64,000 nt of DNA from an uncultured Eubacteriales bacterium. GTDB lineage: Bacteria; Bacillota; Clostridia; TANB77; UBA1234. The notes under the pieces are model-generated. The model was not told the origin of the DNA and searched no databases. It saw only the letters and a program-made list of their open reading frames with translations. The position numbers were made by a program, and so were the translations under genes. This document shows positions 8,665 through 18,104 of this stretch, one piece after another (position 1 is the stretch's first letter; each line of letters starts with the position of its first letter). Location of the stretch: positions 23,347 through 87,346 of the forward strand of contig CASDSU010000005.1 in assembly GCA_949283575.1 (NCBI GenBank). The letters are read 5' to 3'.

Positions 8665-9774
8665 ATGATAAGAGTTATAGAGTTGTTTGCTGGCATAGGA
8701 AGTCAGCGAGAAGCATTAAATAGAGCCAATATCGGGCATGAAATAGCAGCGATTAGTGAAAATGATAAATATGCAAGTAAAGCTTATGAATTACTTCATG
8801 GACCAACTACTAATTTAGGAGATATAAGAAAAATAGAAAGGATGCCTAAAGCTGAATTATGGACTTACTCATTTCCTTGTACTGATATTAGTCTAGCAGG
8901 AAAAATGAAAGGTTTTGAAAAAGGTAGTAATACTCATTCATCACTGTTATGGGAAGTTCAAAGACTACTTGAAGTAGCGAAAGAAAATGATGAACTACCT
9001 AAATATTTATTGATGGAAAATGTGAAGAATATAGTATCAAAGAAGTTCAAACCATTGTTTCAAGTGTGGTTAGATTATTTAACTAATCTAGGATATAAGA
9101 ATTTTTATAAAGTTTTGAATGCTAGGGACTATGGTATTCCACAAAATAGAGAACGCTGTTTTATGGTTTCAATTAGAGATAAAAATGCTAACTATGAATT
9201 TCCAAAACCTATTAAATTAACTAAAAAGCTTGCAGATCTTCTAGAAAACGATGTAGATGAGAAATATTTTCTTAGCGAAAAGCTCATCACTTGTTTTACT
9301 GATATGGAGGATAGACATGGTCTTATTCGTGGTCTTAGATTTAAACCAAAATATATGAATGAAACTGACTATGCTTTCACTATTACAACGCACGCAGGAT
9401 ATCGACCAACTGATAATTACATTATTATTCCTCAAGCAACTAAAGAAGGATATGAACTAGCTAAAGTGGGTGATGGTGTTTATACAAATCGATGTCCATC
9501 AAAGAGAGGTGTGGTTCAAAAATCAATGATTCCTACTATCAAAACATCAGTAAGTGATATAGGAGTGGTTACTAATGATAAAGATGAACTCATATCAATT
9601 AGAAGGTTAACACCCAGAGAGTGTTGGCGACTTATGGGCTGGTATGATAATGAAATAGATAAAGTCGTTAATGAGTTTAGTAACAATCAACTTTATAAGA
9701 TGGCGGGGAATGGGATAGTGGTGGATGTGTTAGAAAAAATAATAGAATCACTTTTAAAAAACGCTATAAAATGA
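8665..9774 (+). CDS. DNA (cytosine-5-)-methyltransferase, phage type
   Basis: 369 residues from the ATG at 8665, nine bases after GGAGG. Motif I (IELFAGIGSQREAL) binds SAM, SFPCTDIS is motif IV with the catalytic Cys, LLMENVKN is the ENV motif and QNRERCF is motif VIII; the C-terminal MAGNGIVVDVL is motif X. These are the motifs of C5 cytosine methylases, and the closest resemblance is to phage-encoded members. As first gene of the cluster it should protect one strand of an asymmetric site recognised by the LlaJI-like nuclease. Its leader resembles leaders inside the prophage, hinting at phage origin. Confidence 0.88.
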   Translation: MIRVIELFAGIGSQREALNRANIGHEIAAISENDKYASKAYELLHGPTTNLGDIRKIERMPKAELWTYSFPCTDISLAGKMKGFEKGSNTHSSLLWEVQRLLEVAKENDELPKYLLMENVKNIVSKKFKPLFQVWLDYLTNLGYKNFYKVLNARDYGIPQNRERCFMVSIRDKNANYEFPKPIKLTKKLADLLENDVDEKYFLSEKLITCFTDMEDRHGLIRGLRFKPKYMNETDYAFTITTHAGYRPTDNYIIIPQATKEGYELAKVGDGVYTNRCPSKRGVVQKSMIPTIKTSVSDIGVVTNDKDELISIRRLTPRECWRLMGWYDNEIDKVVNEFSNNQLYKMAGNGIVVDVLEKIIESLLKNAIK

Positions 9775-9780
9775 TATAAT
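9775..9780 (+). promoter_or_regulatory. Extended -10 box before the small XRE gene
   Basis: TGATATAAT runs directly onto the stop codon of the upstream methylase. A start point near 9787 leaves about nine bases before the ATG at 9796. Controller-protein genes of restriction systems are often transcribed this way. Confidence 0.5.
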
Positions 9781-9795
9781 ATGCAAGTAATTTTT

Positions 9796-9987
9796 ATGGG
9801 TTATTCTAAGAAAATATTGATTATAAGAGCAAGTTTAGGACTCACACAAGAAGAACTGGCTAAGAAATTAAATGTTGCTTTCTCCACAATAAATAGATGG
9901 GAGAACGAAAAAACAATGCCTAGTAAAAGATATAGATATTTATTGGATTCTATGTTTGAAAAATGTATAAAAGAGGTGAACAAATAA
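9796..9987 (+). CDS. Small XRE-type HTH protein, possible controller (C) protein
   Basis: 63 residues from the ATG at 9796. An ATG at 9781 directly abuts the TATAAT box and would lie upstream of the transcript. Nearly the whole chain is one helix-turn-helix (LTQEELAKKLNVAFSTINRWE). Size and position between two methylases fit a C protein, which activates the restriction genes late so that methylation comes first. The stop codon overlaps the next ATG (TAATG). A generic repressor is the alternative; palindromic C-boxes were not identified with confidence. Confidence 0.7.
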   Translation: MGYSKKILIIRASLGLTQEELAKKLNVAFSTINRWENEKTMPSKRYRYLLDSMFEKCIKEVNK

Positions 9988-11639
9988 TGGGTGATTCTTT
10001 AAATAATATCATTAATCCAATTATTACTTTTTTAAAAAGAAATTACAGTCATTTATACATTGATTCTATTTTGGACGAATTTAAAAAATTAATCAGTGAA
10101 ATTGTGATAAGTCCAAATGATGATTCTACTTTTTATGATTTTGATTCACTACAAAAATTTTTATCTGACTTTAACGAAAAATCTTCTAAAAGAAAGGATA
10201 ATGGAGTTTATTACACTCCATCTGATTTATGTGATTTTATAAATTCGAATTCAATAAAGTTATGGCTTGAAAAATTAAATGCTAATGAATTTGATGGTTT
10301 CGATTTTGAAACGTTGCCTTATTTGAAGTTTTGCTTTAAATCTACTATTTTTGATCCAACTTGTGGTAGTGGTGAATTTCTAATGTCAATAGTCAAATAC
10401 AAATTAACATTTTTGAAAAAGAGAAAGGAAAATATTTCTACAGAAGATATAAAAAAGGTAATAGAGACAATTTTTGGTAACGATATTGATCATTTTTCAA
10501 CTTTTATTTGTAAAGTGAGATTATTTTTATTAATTTTAGATTTTATCAATCAAAACAATATTGACTTTCCATATGGAATTTCAGGGATTTTAAATAATCA
10601 TTTTTTTAATGAAGATTATATAAAAGGACCAATTAATAATTTGTCTTTTGATTTAATTGTAGGTAATCCCCCTTATATCGAAGATTCAAAATATAAAATT
10701 ACATGCACTAATAATGTAAAGTATGGGAACGTATATGCAAATGTACTTTTTAATTCGTGTGAAAATTTGAATAATGAAGGCGTATTAGGGTTTGTAATAC
10801 CTTTATCATATATGTCTACCCCGCGTATGAAAAAAATTAGAAATGATTTAAAATCATTTTTGACCGAACAATATATACTATCTTTTAATGATAGGCCTGA
10901 TTGCTTATTTACTAATGTGCATCAAAAATTGTGCGTTTTAATCTGTAAAAAATCCTGTAGGAAGATTAATAGAATATACACAAGTAATTATTATTATTGG
11001 TATAAAGAAGAAAGACCATATTTGTTTGATAAAGCTAATGTAATTCTAAATAATTTTAGTAACGAAAATTTTATTCCAAAGATTGGGAATGCAATTGAAA
11101 ACTCAATTTACGAAAAAGTAACATTGATTTCTTCAAATAGTTTGTTATCATTTTTATCGGAAAATAAAGGAAATACTTTATATTTAAATAGTAGGGCTGC
11201 ATTTTGGATAAAGGCTTTTAGAAATGATCACAATTTTCAAAATTCATATTTACGTTTTAACTGTAAAAGTACTAAAGAGTCCGTTATTGTATTCAGTATT
11301 TTAAATTCTTCCTTGTTTTGGTGGTTTTGGGTTGTAGTTTCTGATTGTTGGCATATTACTAATAAGGAACTCAGTGCTTTTAAAATTCCTAATATATCAG
11401 ATAGCATATACAAAAAGCTTATAAAAGCATCTTCAAACTTAGAAAAAAAATTAGAAGAGACTAAGGTTTTTGTTGGAACTAAACAAACAGAATATGAATA
11501 CAAACATAGAGAATGCATTAAAGAAATACAAATCATTGATGCTTTAATAGGTGAAATATATGATCTTTCAAAAGATGAAAGTGATTTTATTAAAAGTTAT
11601 GCATTTAGATATAGAGTAAGTGGAGGGAATAACAGATGA
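9987..11639 (+). CDS. Eco57I/TaqI-class N6-adenine DNA methyltransferase
   Basis: 550 residues from the ATG at 9987, preceded by GAGGTG. YYTPSDLCDFI is the usual entry motif of gamma-class adenine methylases, FDPTCGSGEFLMSIV is motif I (SAM binding) and LIVGNPPYIED is motif IV with the catalytic NPPY. The C-terminal half should read the DNA target; no PD-(D/E)xK or other nuclease motif is seen, so it is a methylase alone rather than a fused type IIG enzyme. It couples to the next gene by an ATGA overlap. LlaJI itself has only two C5 methylases, so an adenine methylase in the operon is unusual. Confidence 0.85.
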   Translation: MGDSLNNIINPIITFLKRNYSHLYIDSILDEFKKLISEIVISPNDDSTFYDFDSLQKFLSDFNEKSSKRKDNGVYYTPSDLCDFINSNSIKLWLEKLNANEFDGFDFETLPYLKFCFKSTIFDPTCGSGEFLMSIVKYKLTFLKKRKENISTEDIKKVIETIFGNDIDHFSTFICKVRLFLLILDFINQNNIDFPYGISGILNNHFFNEDYIKGPINNLSFDLIVGNPPYIEDSKYKITCTNNVKYGNVYANVLFNSCENLNNEGVLGFVIPLSYMSTPRMKKIRNDLKSFLTEQYILSFNDRPDCLFTNVHQKLCVLICKKSCRKINRIYTSNYYYWYKEERPYLFDKANVILNNFSNENFIPKIGNAIENSIYEKVTLISSNSLLSFLSENKGNTLYLNSRAAFWIKAFRNDHNFQNSYLRFNCKSTKESVIVFSILNSSLFWWFWVVVSDCWHITNKELSAFKIPNISDSIYKKLIKASSNLEKKLEETKVFVGTKQTEYEYKHRECIKEIQIIDALIGEIYDLSKDESDFIKSYAFRYRVSGGNNR

Positions 11640-12733
11640 AAACTATCGATTTATTTTCTGGATGCGGTGGGCTTTCGCTTGGATTTGAATGGGCAGGCTA
11701 TACAATCTCGCAAGCAGTTGAGTTTGATAAAGAAATTGCTCGATCGTATATTGCTAATCATAAAGATACGGAAATTATAATTGATGATATTAAAAATGTC
11801 GACAATAATAAAATTTTCAAAAAAGGTAGTGCTGAAGTTATTATAGGTGGACCGCCATGTCAAGGATTTTCGATGGCTGGAGCTAGAATTAGAGATGGTT
11901 TTATAGATGATCCAAGAAATTATTTGTTTAAGCATTATTTTAACGTCGTAAAGGAAGTTATGCCTAAAATTTTTGTTATTGAAAACGTAAAAGGACTGCT
12001 AACAATGCAAAATGGGAAAATCTTAGCTGAAATTTTTAAATTATTCTCAAATGAAAAATTGTTAGATGGTCATAAATATTTTTTGCATTATAAAGTTGTC
12101 AAAGCAGTAGAAATTGGCATTCCGCAAAAAAGGGAAAGAGTCATTATAATAGGTTCATTAGATAAAGACTTTGACATGGAATATCTATGGAATGTTGCTA
12201 CCAATGAAATATTGAAAGACAAACCTCATTTTTTTGATAGAGTAACAGTTAGAGATGCAATTGGTAATTTGCCAAGTCCAACAATTGATGGAAAAATAAA
12301 TAATCCTGCAGCTATAACTAACTATCAAGAATTTCTGAAAACAGAGGATAAATATATTTATAATCACGTTAAAACAAACCATACATATAAGTCTATTGAA
12401 AGAATAAAGAAAATAGCATGTGGAGAAAATTATACAGTTTTAAATGAAAAAATTAATTCTGTTCACAGTGGAGCATATGGCAGATTATGTTGGGATGAAC
12501 CTTCCCCAACAATCACTACTAGATTTGATACTCCTGCCGGAGGAAGATTTATACATCCAACTGAGAATAGAACCATTACTCCTAGAGAAGCTGCGAGACT
12601 TCAAAGTTTTCCAGACGATTTCGTTTTTGTAGGTAATCGCACCACAATAAATAAAGTGATTGGGAATGCTGTACCACCAAAAATTGGTTATTTTTTAGGG
12701 GTTTTTGTTAAAGGATTATTAGGGAGGTGCTGA
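11636..12733 (+). CDS. DNA (cytosine-5-)-methyltransferase, Dcm type
   Basis: 365 residues. IDLFSGCGGLSLGFEWAG is motif I, GGPPCQGFSMAG is motif IV with the catalytic Cys, VIENVKG is motif VI, IPQKRERVIIIG is motif VIII, and VIGNAVPPKIG is motif X. The target-recognition region lies around residues 200-290. It starts within the stop codon of the adenine methylase and is followed at once by the McrB-like gene, so all are cotranscribed. It probably modifies the strand not covered by the first C5 methylase. Confidence 0.92.
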   Translation: MKTIDLFSGCGGLSLGFEWAGYTISQAVEFDKEIARSYIANHKDTEIIIDDIKNVDNNKIFKKGSAEVIIGGPPCQGFSMAGARIRDGFIDDPRNYLFKHYFNVVKEVMPKIFVIENVKGLLTMQNGKILAEIFKLFSNEKLLDGHKYFLHYKVVKAVEIGIPQKRERVIIIGSLDKDFDMEYLWNVATNEILKDKPHFFDRVTVRDAIGNLPSPTIDGKINNPAAITNYQEFLKTEDKYIYNHVKTNHTYKSIERIKKIACGENYTVLNEKINSVHSGAYGRLCWDEPSPTITTRFDTPAGGRFIHPTENRTITPREAARLQSFPDDFVFVGNRTTINKVIGNAVPPKIGYFLGVFVKGLLGRC

Positions 12734-12735
12734 GT

Positions 12736-15369
12736 ATGAAGGATTTATTAGAAGAGAAAATAGAATCTTTGGATAAAGCAAATGAATATGAATGCTGGTA
12801 TTTAGTAAAGCAAACTGTAGATTTTACTAGTCTTTGCTATAAAGTTAAGGCTTTAAGCAACTATCAACGAGGCAGCAAAGCAACGAATTTGGAAAATTTC
12901 ATCAATAATTACATATCTTCAATTAAAAAGGCAAAACCACATTTAACTATTGAAGAAAATTATAGACAGTTAAGAATTGCAGCTTATTTTGGCTTAATAA
13001 AAATGACTGATGCTAAATATGAAAATGCCTTGATTACAAATGTATTTTATGAAATTGAGACTCTTTGCAATGGAGAATTTGAGAAAACTAATCTTTATCA
13101 AGAAATAATAGATAGACAAATAGAAAAAATATATGTTTCTTCTAATATAGATGAAGGAAAACAAAATGTAAGAAAAGAATTTACTATATTTCCTGCCATT
13201 TTTCTTTATAAATTATTGTTAGAAATTGGAAATAGCACTGGGAAATATTCAATCACTTTAAATGAATATCGTTATCTAGTTACAACAACAAAAAAATACG
13301 AAGATTTTATAGATACATTAATTTTAATTAAATTATTGCGCAATAATCCTAATGCAAACATAAAATTAGCAACTTTTAGAACTAAATTTGATAATAGAAT
13401 AAATCAAGCTTTAGCGTTATTGAGCACTTTAAAATTTGATAAGGATAACGTAAGCATAAATCCAATAAAATTAGATGAAGTGAAGGCGAAAGTCTATAAT
13501 TATGAATGCCATAAAAATGAAATAGAGCAAACTAATTATATTAATTTCTTGTGTTCTAATAGTGGTTTTTTAACTTATAATTCCAAGCAAAACATGGAAT
13601 ATTTATCTCCTGAATGGCTAAAATCAAAAGAACATTTATATATTACATTCAATAAGGAAGCTGAAACTTTTGTTACATTATTTAATCAAAAATACGGTAT
13701 AGAGGCTTTAAAAAGGATTGACAAAAAACAACTTGCCGAATATCTATTTTTAGGCAAAAGAGAAGATAATTTGTGTCATGAACTCGAATATAATGAAACT
13801 TCAAAAAAATTATTTGGATCAATAAGTGGTGGCTATTCATATACATACCCTTGTTTTTATAAACAAGCAACTTTGTCATGGGTCACAGGCAGTTCGAGAA
13901 AAAACAAAACCATATCTCAAGAAGAAGCTAACGAGATTGCTGAAGATACTTTAAATAAGTTGATTGATGGCTATAACATAATCCTTTCATATAAAGATAG
14001 GCTTTTAAATAAAGAAACATATTTAGAATTATATATTTCATTAGTCGAAAAAATAGGAAGTTTAGCTGATAAACAATGGGTAATTAAATACTATACTATT
14101 TTATTTTCTAATTTATTTTCGCCTTTTTATAGTGATGAGTGGCAAAAGAATGCGCTTAAAGCATTAGAATGCGAACCAGATGATAATAATTATGTTCAAA
14201 ATGGAATTATAACTCTTGTTGCTTTAGAAGCTAATATTACACCAATTGTATTATCTAGAATAATATACGATATTATCGATGGTAAATATAAAACAGAAAA
14301 GCCAACAACAGAAGACATGGGTTCAGAAGAAAAGAACTTAAATAGCAAATCCAGAATTAAAGGCGGAGAAAATGTAATTGTTTATGGTGTTCCGGGTGCA
14401 GGTAAGAGCCATTTAGTTAAGGATGAATATTTAAATGGAGACGAAAATGAAGAATATTATGAGAGATTAGTTTTTCACCCTGATTATACTTACTCTGACT
14501 TTGTTGGTCAGATTATGCCAATTGTAGACGCAGAAAAAAGAGTAACTTATGAGTTTACGCCCGGTCCATTTACTAGAATTTTAAAAAAGGCATATCGTGA
14601 TCCTGAACATAAATATTCTTTGGTTATTGAAGAAATAAATCGTGGTAATGCTGCGGCTATTTTTGGTGATATCTTCCAATTATTAGATCGCAAATTGGAT
14701 GGCGAAAGTGAATACAGAATCACAAATAAAGATATTGCCAAAGTTGTTTATGGCGAAAAATATATTGATAAAAAAATATATATTCCATCAAATATGAGCA
14801 TTATTTGCACAATGAATACATCAGATCAAAATGTTTTCACTTTAGATACAGCTTTCCAAAGAAGATGGATTATGAGATTAGTTTCTAATTCATTTGATGG
14901 TGATACAAGCGGAATAGGTAAAGTAGAAATTTTAGATGCTGGTTTAACATGGGAACAATTCTGTAAAACAATTAATAGCGAAATATTAGATAAATCACAA
15001 TCATTATCATCATCGGAAGATAAACGTTTAGGCACACATTTTGTAAGAGCAGAAGATTTGAAATATGATCCTAATGAAAATTCTAACGATCCAACTATTA
15101 AAATTAAAGCTCAACATCAAAATAGATTATTTGCAGAAAAAGTTATCAAGTACTTGTGGGATGATGTCTATAAATATGATAGAACGTCTCTATTTGATTC
15201 GGACTACAAGAGTTTAGAACAAGTAATTAATGATTTTATAAAATCTACGCACATTGAGAGATTCAAAATATTCAAGCAAGATATTCGCGAATACTTAAAG
15301 CAATTAGCTGATGAAAATTCAAAAAATAAGCAACCAAACAATGATTCAAACACTGAAAGCAATGGTTAA
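12736..15369 (+). CDS. McrB-like AAA+ GTPase restriction subunit (LlaJI R1 type)
   Basis: 877 residues from the ATG at 12736; a GTG at 12727 lies inside the ribosome-binding site. The first 540 residues have no recognised motif and probably contain the DNA-reading region. The C-terminal third is an McrB-type AAA+ motor: Walker A VYGVPGAGKSHLV, and the family signature EEINRGNAAAIFGDIFQLLD including the Walker B region. MNTSDQNVFTLDTAFQRRW is the sensor and arginine-finger region. In this family the motor hydrolyses GTP to translocate DNA and activates the partner nuclease encoded next. Confidence 0.88.
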   Translation: MKDLLEEKIESLDKANEYECWYLVKQTVDFTSLCYKVKALSNYQRGSKATNLENFINNYISSIKKAKPHLTIEENYRQLRIAAYFGLIKMTDAKYENALITNVFYEIETLCNGEFEKTNLYQEIIDRQIEKIYVSSNIDEGKQNVRKEFTIFPAIFLYKLLLEIGNSTGKYSITLNEYRYLVTTTKKYEDFIDTLILIKLLRNNPNANIKLATFRTKFDNRINQALALLSTLKFDKDNVSINPIKLDEVKAKVYNYECHKNEIEQTNYINFLCSNSGFLTYNSKQNMEYLSPEWLKSKEHLYITFNKEAETFVTLFNQKYGIEALKRIDKKQLAEYLFLGKREDNLCHELEYNETSKKLFGSISGGYSYTYPCFYKQATLSWVTGSSRKNKTISQEEANEIAEDTLNKLIDGYNIILSYKDRLLNKETYLELYISLVEKIGSLADKQWVIKYYTILFSNLFSPFYSDEWQKNALKALECEPDDNNYVQNGIITLVALEANITPIVLSRIIYDIIDGKYKTEKPTTEDMGSEEKNLNSKSRIKGGENVIVYGVPGAGKSHLVKDEYLNGDENEEYYERLVFHPDYTYSDFVGQIMPIVDAEKRVTYEFTPGPFTRILKKAYRDPEHKYSLVIEEINRGNAAAIFGDIFQLLDRKLDGESEYRITNKDIAKVVYGEKYIDKKIYIPSNMSIICTMNTSDQNVFTLDTAFQRRWIMRLVSNSFDGDTSGIGKVEILDAGLTWEQFCKTINSEILDKSQSLSSSEDKRLGTHFVRAEDLKYDPNENSNDPTIKIKAQHQNRLFAEKVIKYLWDDVYKYDRTSLFDSDYKSLEQVINDFIKSTHIERFKIFKQDIREYLKQLADENSKNKQPNNDSNTESNG

Positions 15370-15382
15370 CTGAAGGTCAAAC

Positions 15383-16642
15383 ATGAATGAAGAAAAGAGC
15401 TTAATTGATTATTGTCATGTTGATAAAAATGATGATGGAGATAGATTTGTTGGACTAAAATCGATTGATGATAATGGTCATCAAATAGTAATGGTCTACT
15501 TTCCTTGCGGATATAATTTGCCTTCTGATGAAGTTGCGATTAGGAATGATATTATAAATTTATTTAGAATTTTAGCGGATTTTAGTAAGGGTGAAGATAT
15601 ATTACTTAAGGTAAAATCAAATGTAGCCAACGTGTCTGTAAACTTTCCAATAAAAGCATATTTGGATATTATCCAGTATTATTTGGAATACAAAACTTTT
15701 TATGCCGAAACCGAAACTACTTTTAAAACAGATACAAGAGGAAAAGCCAACTGGGCAAAAACTATAAAAGATCAGGTTCCATCAATACAAAATGGAAATT
15801 TGTTTTATATTAAAAAAACAGTTAGAGATACACAACCAATGAAGAATCAGCTAATCACTGAGATACACAGATATTGTACTCATGAAAGCTTTTCTAAACT
15901 TGGGTGGTTATTTGGAACTTCAATGATACCAAGAAACACTGACATTGTTCCTAAAAATACTGATGATAAGTCTTTTATTCCAAGATTTATATCAATTATA
16001 AACGATCAACTTAAAAAGACTTTTGAAGATAGAATAAAGAAGTTGCTAAATGCAATGCTAAGTGTTTTGAATTATAAAAACACCGAAGATAATTCGAATA
16101 GGTATTATTTTGGAACGGATCGTTTTGAATATGTTTGGCAAGGAATGATTGATAGACTATTTGGTATTCGAGAAAATAAACAAGATTACTTCCCTAGAAC
16201 TAAATGGATTCCTAGATATCTTAAAGATCAAAATAAAAATAAACATCCGCTAGAACCTGATAGCATTATGATTTATAAAGATGAATTCTATGTTCTCGAC
16301 GCAAAATACTATCGCTATGGACTAAGTGGAGATGTTGATCATCTTCCAAATTCTTCTGACATCAATAAGCAAATAACCTATGGTGAATATGTTTATTTGC
16401 ATAAAAATAAAGACCCTTATAACGCTTTTATAATGCCATTTAATAGAAAGGACAATCCTTTCAACATTAGTGAAGACATGTGTAATGTCGCCGAAGCATC
16501 AGCTAATTGGAAAACTGAAGGTCATAAATTTGAGAAAATACAGGGGATTTTAGTGGATACAAGATTTTTGATGTATCAATATGCATCCAATAATAATGAT
16601 AAATATAAAGAAAAATTATCAATTGCTATAGAAAGTAATTAA
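15383..16642 (+). CDS. LlaJI-family restriction endonuclease (McrC-like R2 subunit)
   Basis: 419 residues, 13 bases after the McrB-like gene. The C-terminal part carries a PD-(D/E)xK core: EPDSIMIYKDEFYVLDAKYY gives the Asp and the D-A-K catalytic set. Such proteins act with an McrB-like motor, as in LlaJI of Lactococcus and BsuM of Bacillus. The LlaJI family cuts unmethylated DNA, unlike McrBC, which is why methylases accompany it here. The transcript ends at a hairpin just beyond the stop. Confidence 0.85.
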   Translation: MNEEKSLIDYCHVDKNDDGDRFVGLKSIDDNGHQIVMVYFPCGYNLPSDEVAIRNDIINLFRILADFSKGEDILLKVKSNVANVSVNFPIKAYLDIIQYYLEYKTFYAETETTFKTDTRGKANWAKTIKDQVPSIQNGNLFYIKKTVRDTQPMKNQLITEIHRYCTHESFSKLGWLFGTSMIPRNTDIVPKNTDDKSFIPRFISIINDQLKKTFEDRIKKLLNAMLSVLNYKNTEDNSNRYYFGTDRFEYVWQGMIDRLFGIRENKQDYFPRTKWIPRYLKDQNKNKHPLEPDSIMIYKDEFYVLDAKYYRYGLSGDVDHLPNSSDINKQITYGEYVYLHKNKDPYNAFIMPFNRKDNPFNISEDMCNVAEASANWKTEGHKFEKIQGILVDTRFLMYQYASNNNDKYKEKLSIAIESN

Positions 16643-16646
16643 GAGT

Positions 16647-16675
16647 AGGAGTTAGTGATTAGCTAGCTCCTTTTT
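16647..16675 (+). terminator. Terminator of the restriction operon
   Basis: AGGAGTTAG (16647-16655) pairs with CTAGCTCCT (16663-16671), with one G-T pair, followed by five T. The hairpin overlaps the last codons of the convergent gene. Confidence 0.75.
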
Positions 16676-17749
16676 CTTTGCTCTGAATCTAGCTTGAGTT
16701 GCATTATTTGCGCATTCATGTGAACAATATTTTTTATTTGAAGCAGTCGTTCTCATTAAAAATGGTTTGCCACAATATTCACATTCTTTATAGATTTCTT
16801 GTTTAGGATTTAAGTAAAAAACAGATAAATAAAGAGCAGAAAGTAATGAATCGATATTCCAATCTGGTCCGTTTTTTTCAATACTGAAAATTGGTCTTAT
16901 ATTTTGAATATAAAAATCCATTTGTTCCTTTAAAAAAGCTTTAGCACTTTTAATTAAAGCATCCTTCATAGGTTTCTCAATTTGATAGGTTTTATCTTTA
17001 AAGCAATTTATGTACTTATTAACAATAAATGAAACATATAAGAACCATAAGCTATCGGTATTTTTATTATTCAAATATGAGTAAATGCTAGACATGAAGC
17101 GACTATTTGTTGCTAATTTTTCATATTCTGAAGTATTTGAAATAATGTCTTGTAGTAAAGCAACATCTATCACATTATGTTTGTTATAAATAGGATCATA
17201 TAATTCAGTTATTTGATAAGGAATCAAACTAGTTTCAACAAAAGAGCTAAATTCGCTTTGAAATTCATTGTTTTCAAGCAAAAATTCAATATCTTTTTCT
17301 ATTTTATCGTAGTTGCGATTTTTACTTTGATAAATGTTTAGCATTAAATCTAAAGTGATTGAAAGTCTTTTGCAAATTAAATCTAACTCTTCAATTTCAA
17401 TAGAATAAGATTCTTCAAGATTAATAAATCCATTTTTCTCAAAAAATTCTAAGTATTTATTTGCTCTTTTTTCAAGAGCGCCAATTTTATAGATTTTCAA
17501 AAACTCACCAAGTATATTACTTTCATCTACAGAACCATTATCATTATTTATTCTTACTAAACCATTACTTGATTTATAAGCAAATTTAATAGGTAAAATT
17601 TCACTTTCTCTTTGTATCGTAATGCGAGACTTAGAGATTTTTTTGTTGCTTAAACTTGTCTCTAAAAAACACCTAACCTTAGGATTCAGGAAAGTGAAAA
17701 GACTATTTATATAAAAATTATTTGATTTTTTTGACTTTTTTGTGTTCAT
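16652..17749 (-). CDS. Protein with C-terminal treble-clef-like zinc finger (CGNR-like)
   Basis: 365 residues from the ATG at 17749, preceded by GGAGGTGC; in-frame ATGs further upstream lack a ribosome-binding site. The C-terminus has CEYCGKPFLMRTTASNKKYC then a His-Glu-Cys, the four-ligand pattern of CGNR-type zinc fingers, followed by a basic tail that could touch DNA or RNA. The preceding 300 residues are Asn/Lys/Ile-rich and mostly helical with no recognised motif. It opposes the restriction operon and sits just left of the prophage, so it could belong to either; its role is unknown. Confidence 0.7.
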   Translation of the reverse strand: MNTKKSKKSNNFYINSLFTFLNPKVRCFLETSLSNKKISKSRITIQRESEILPIKFAYKSSNGLVRINNDNGSVDESNILGEFLKIYKIGALEKRANKYLEFFEKNGFINLEESYSIEIEELDLICKRLSITLDLMLNIYQSKNRNYDKIEKDIEFLLENNEFQSEFSSFVETSLIPYQITELYDPIYNKHNVIDVALLQDIISNTSEYEKLATNSRFMSSIYSYLNNKNTDSLWFLYVSFIVNKYINCFKDKTYQIEKPMKDALIKSAKAFLKEQMDFYIQNIRPIFSIEKNGPDWNIDSLLSALYLSVFYLNPKQEIYKECEYCGKPFLMRTTASNKKYCSHECANNATQARFRAKKKELANH

Positions 17750-17921
17750 TTTGCACCTCCAAATTTTGAATACTACTTTTTCATGGCCGATGACTTTGTA
17801 GCAAAAGTAATATGAAAAGTAATACATACTATTTTTCCATAAATATAATAACATAAAAAAACAATTATTTATATTATGTAAATAAAAAATAATTGGTTTT
17901 ATGCCTATATTCTATTACTAA

Positions 17922-18104
17922 TTTTTATTTTGTACAATTCAATCAGCCAGTTGCAAATGGCATAAATTACCGTTGATTCTAGATAGTCATCCAGCGGTAG
18001 AAGGGTTGCGAGAAAGAAAACCTGATGACGTAGTTACTCCCTTGCTTAGGAATAATTACGAAGAAGTTAAACAACCATGGCGGAAGCCAAAAAAATACTT
18101 ATGA
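17922..18104 (+). other. Unassigned open frame at the prophage left edge
   Basis: A 60-codon open stretch without an ATG encodes a peptide that looks coding in part (LILDSHPAVEG, LRERKPDDVVTPLLRNNYEE) and overlaps the start of the sigma-like gene. It could be the C-terminal remnant of a gene cut by phage integration, or the true N-terminus of the next gene joined through a +1 slip in the A7 run at 18089-18095. Nothing recognisable lies between 17750 and 17921 apart from an AT-rich imperfect inverted repeat near 17860-17900. Confidence 0.25.
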
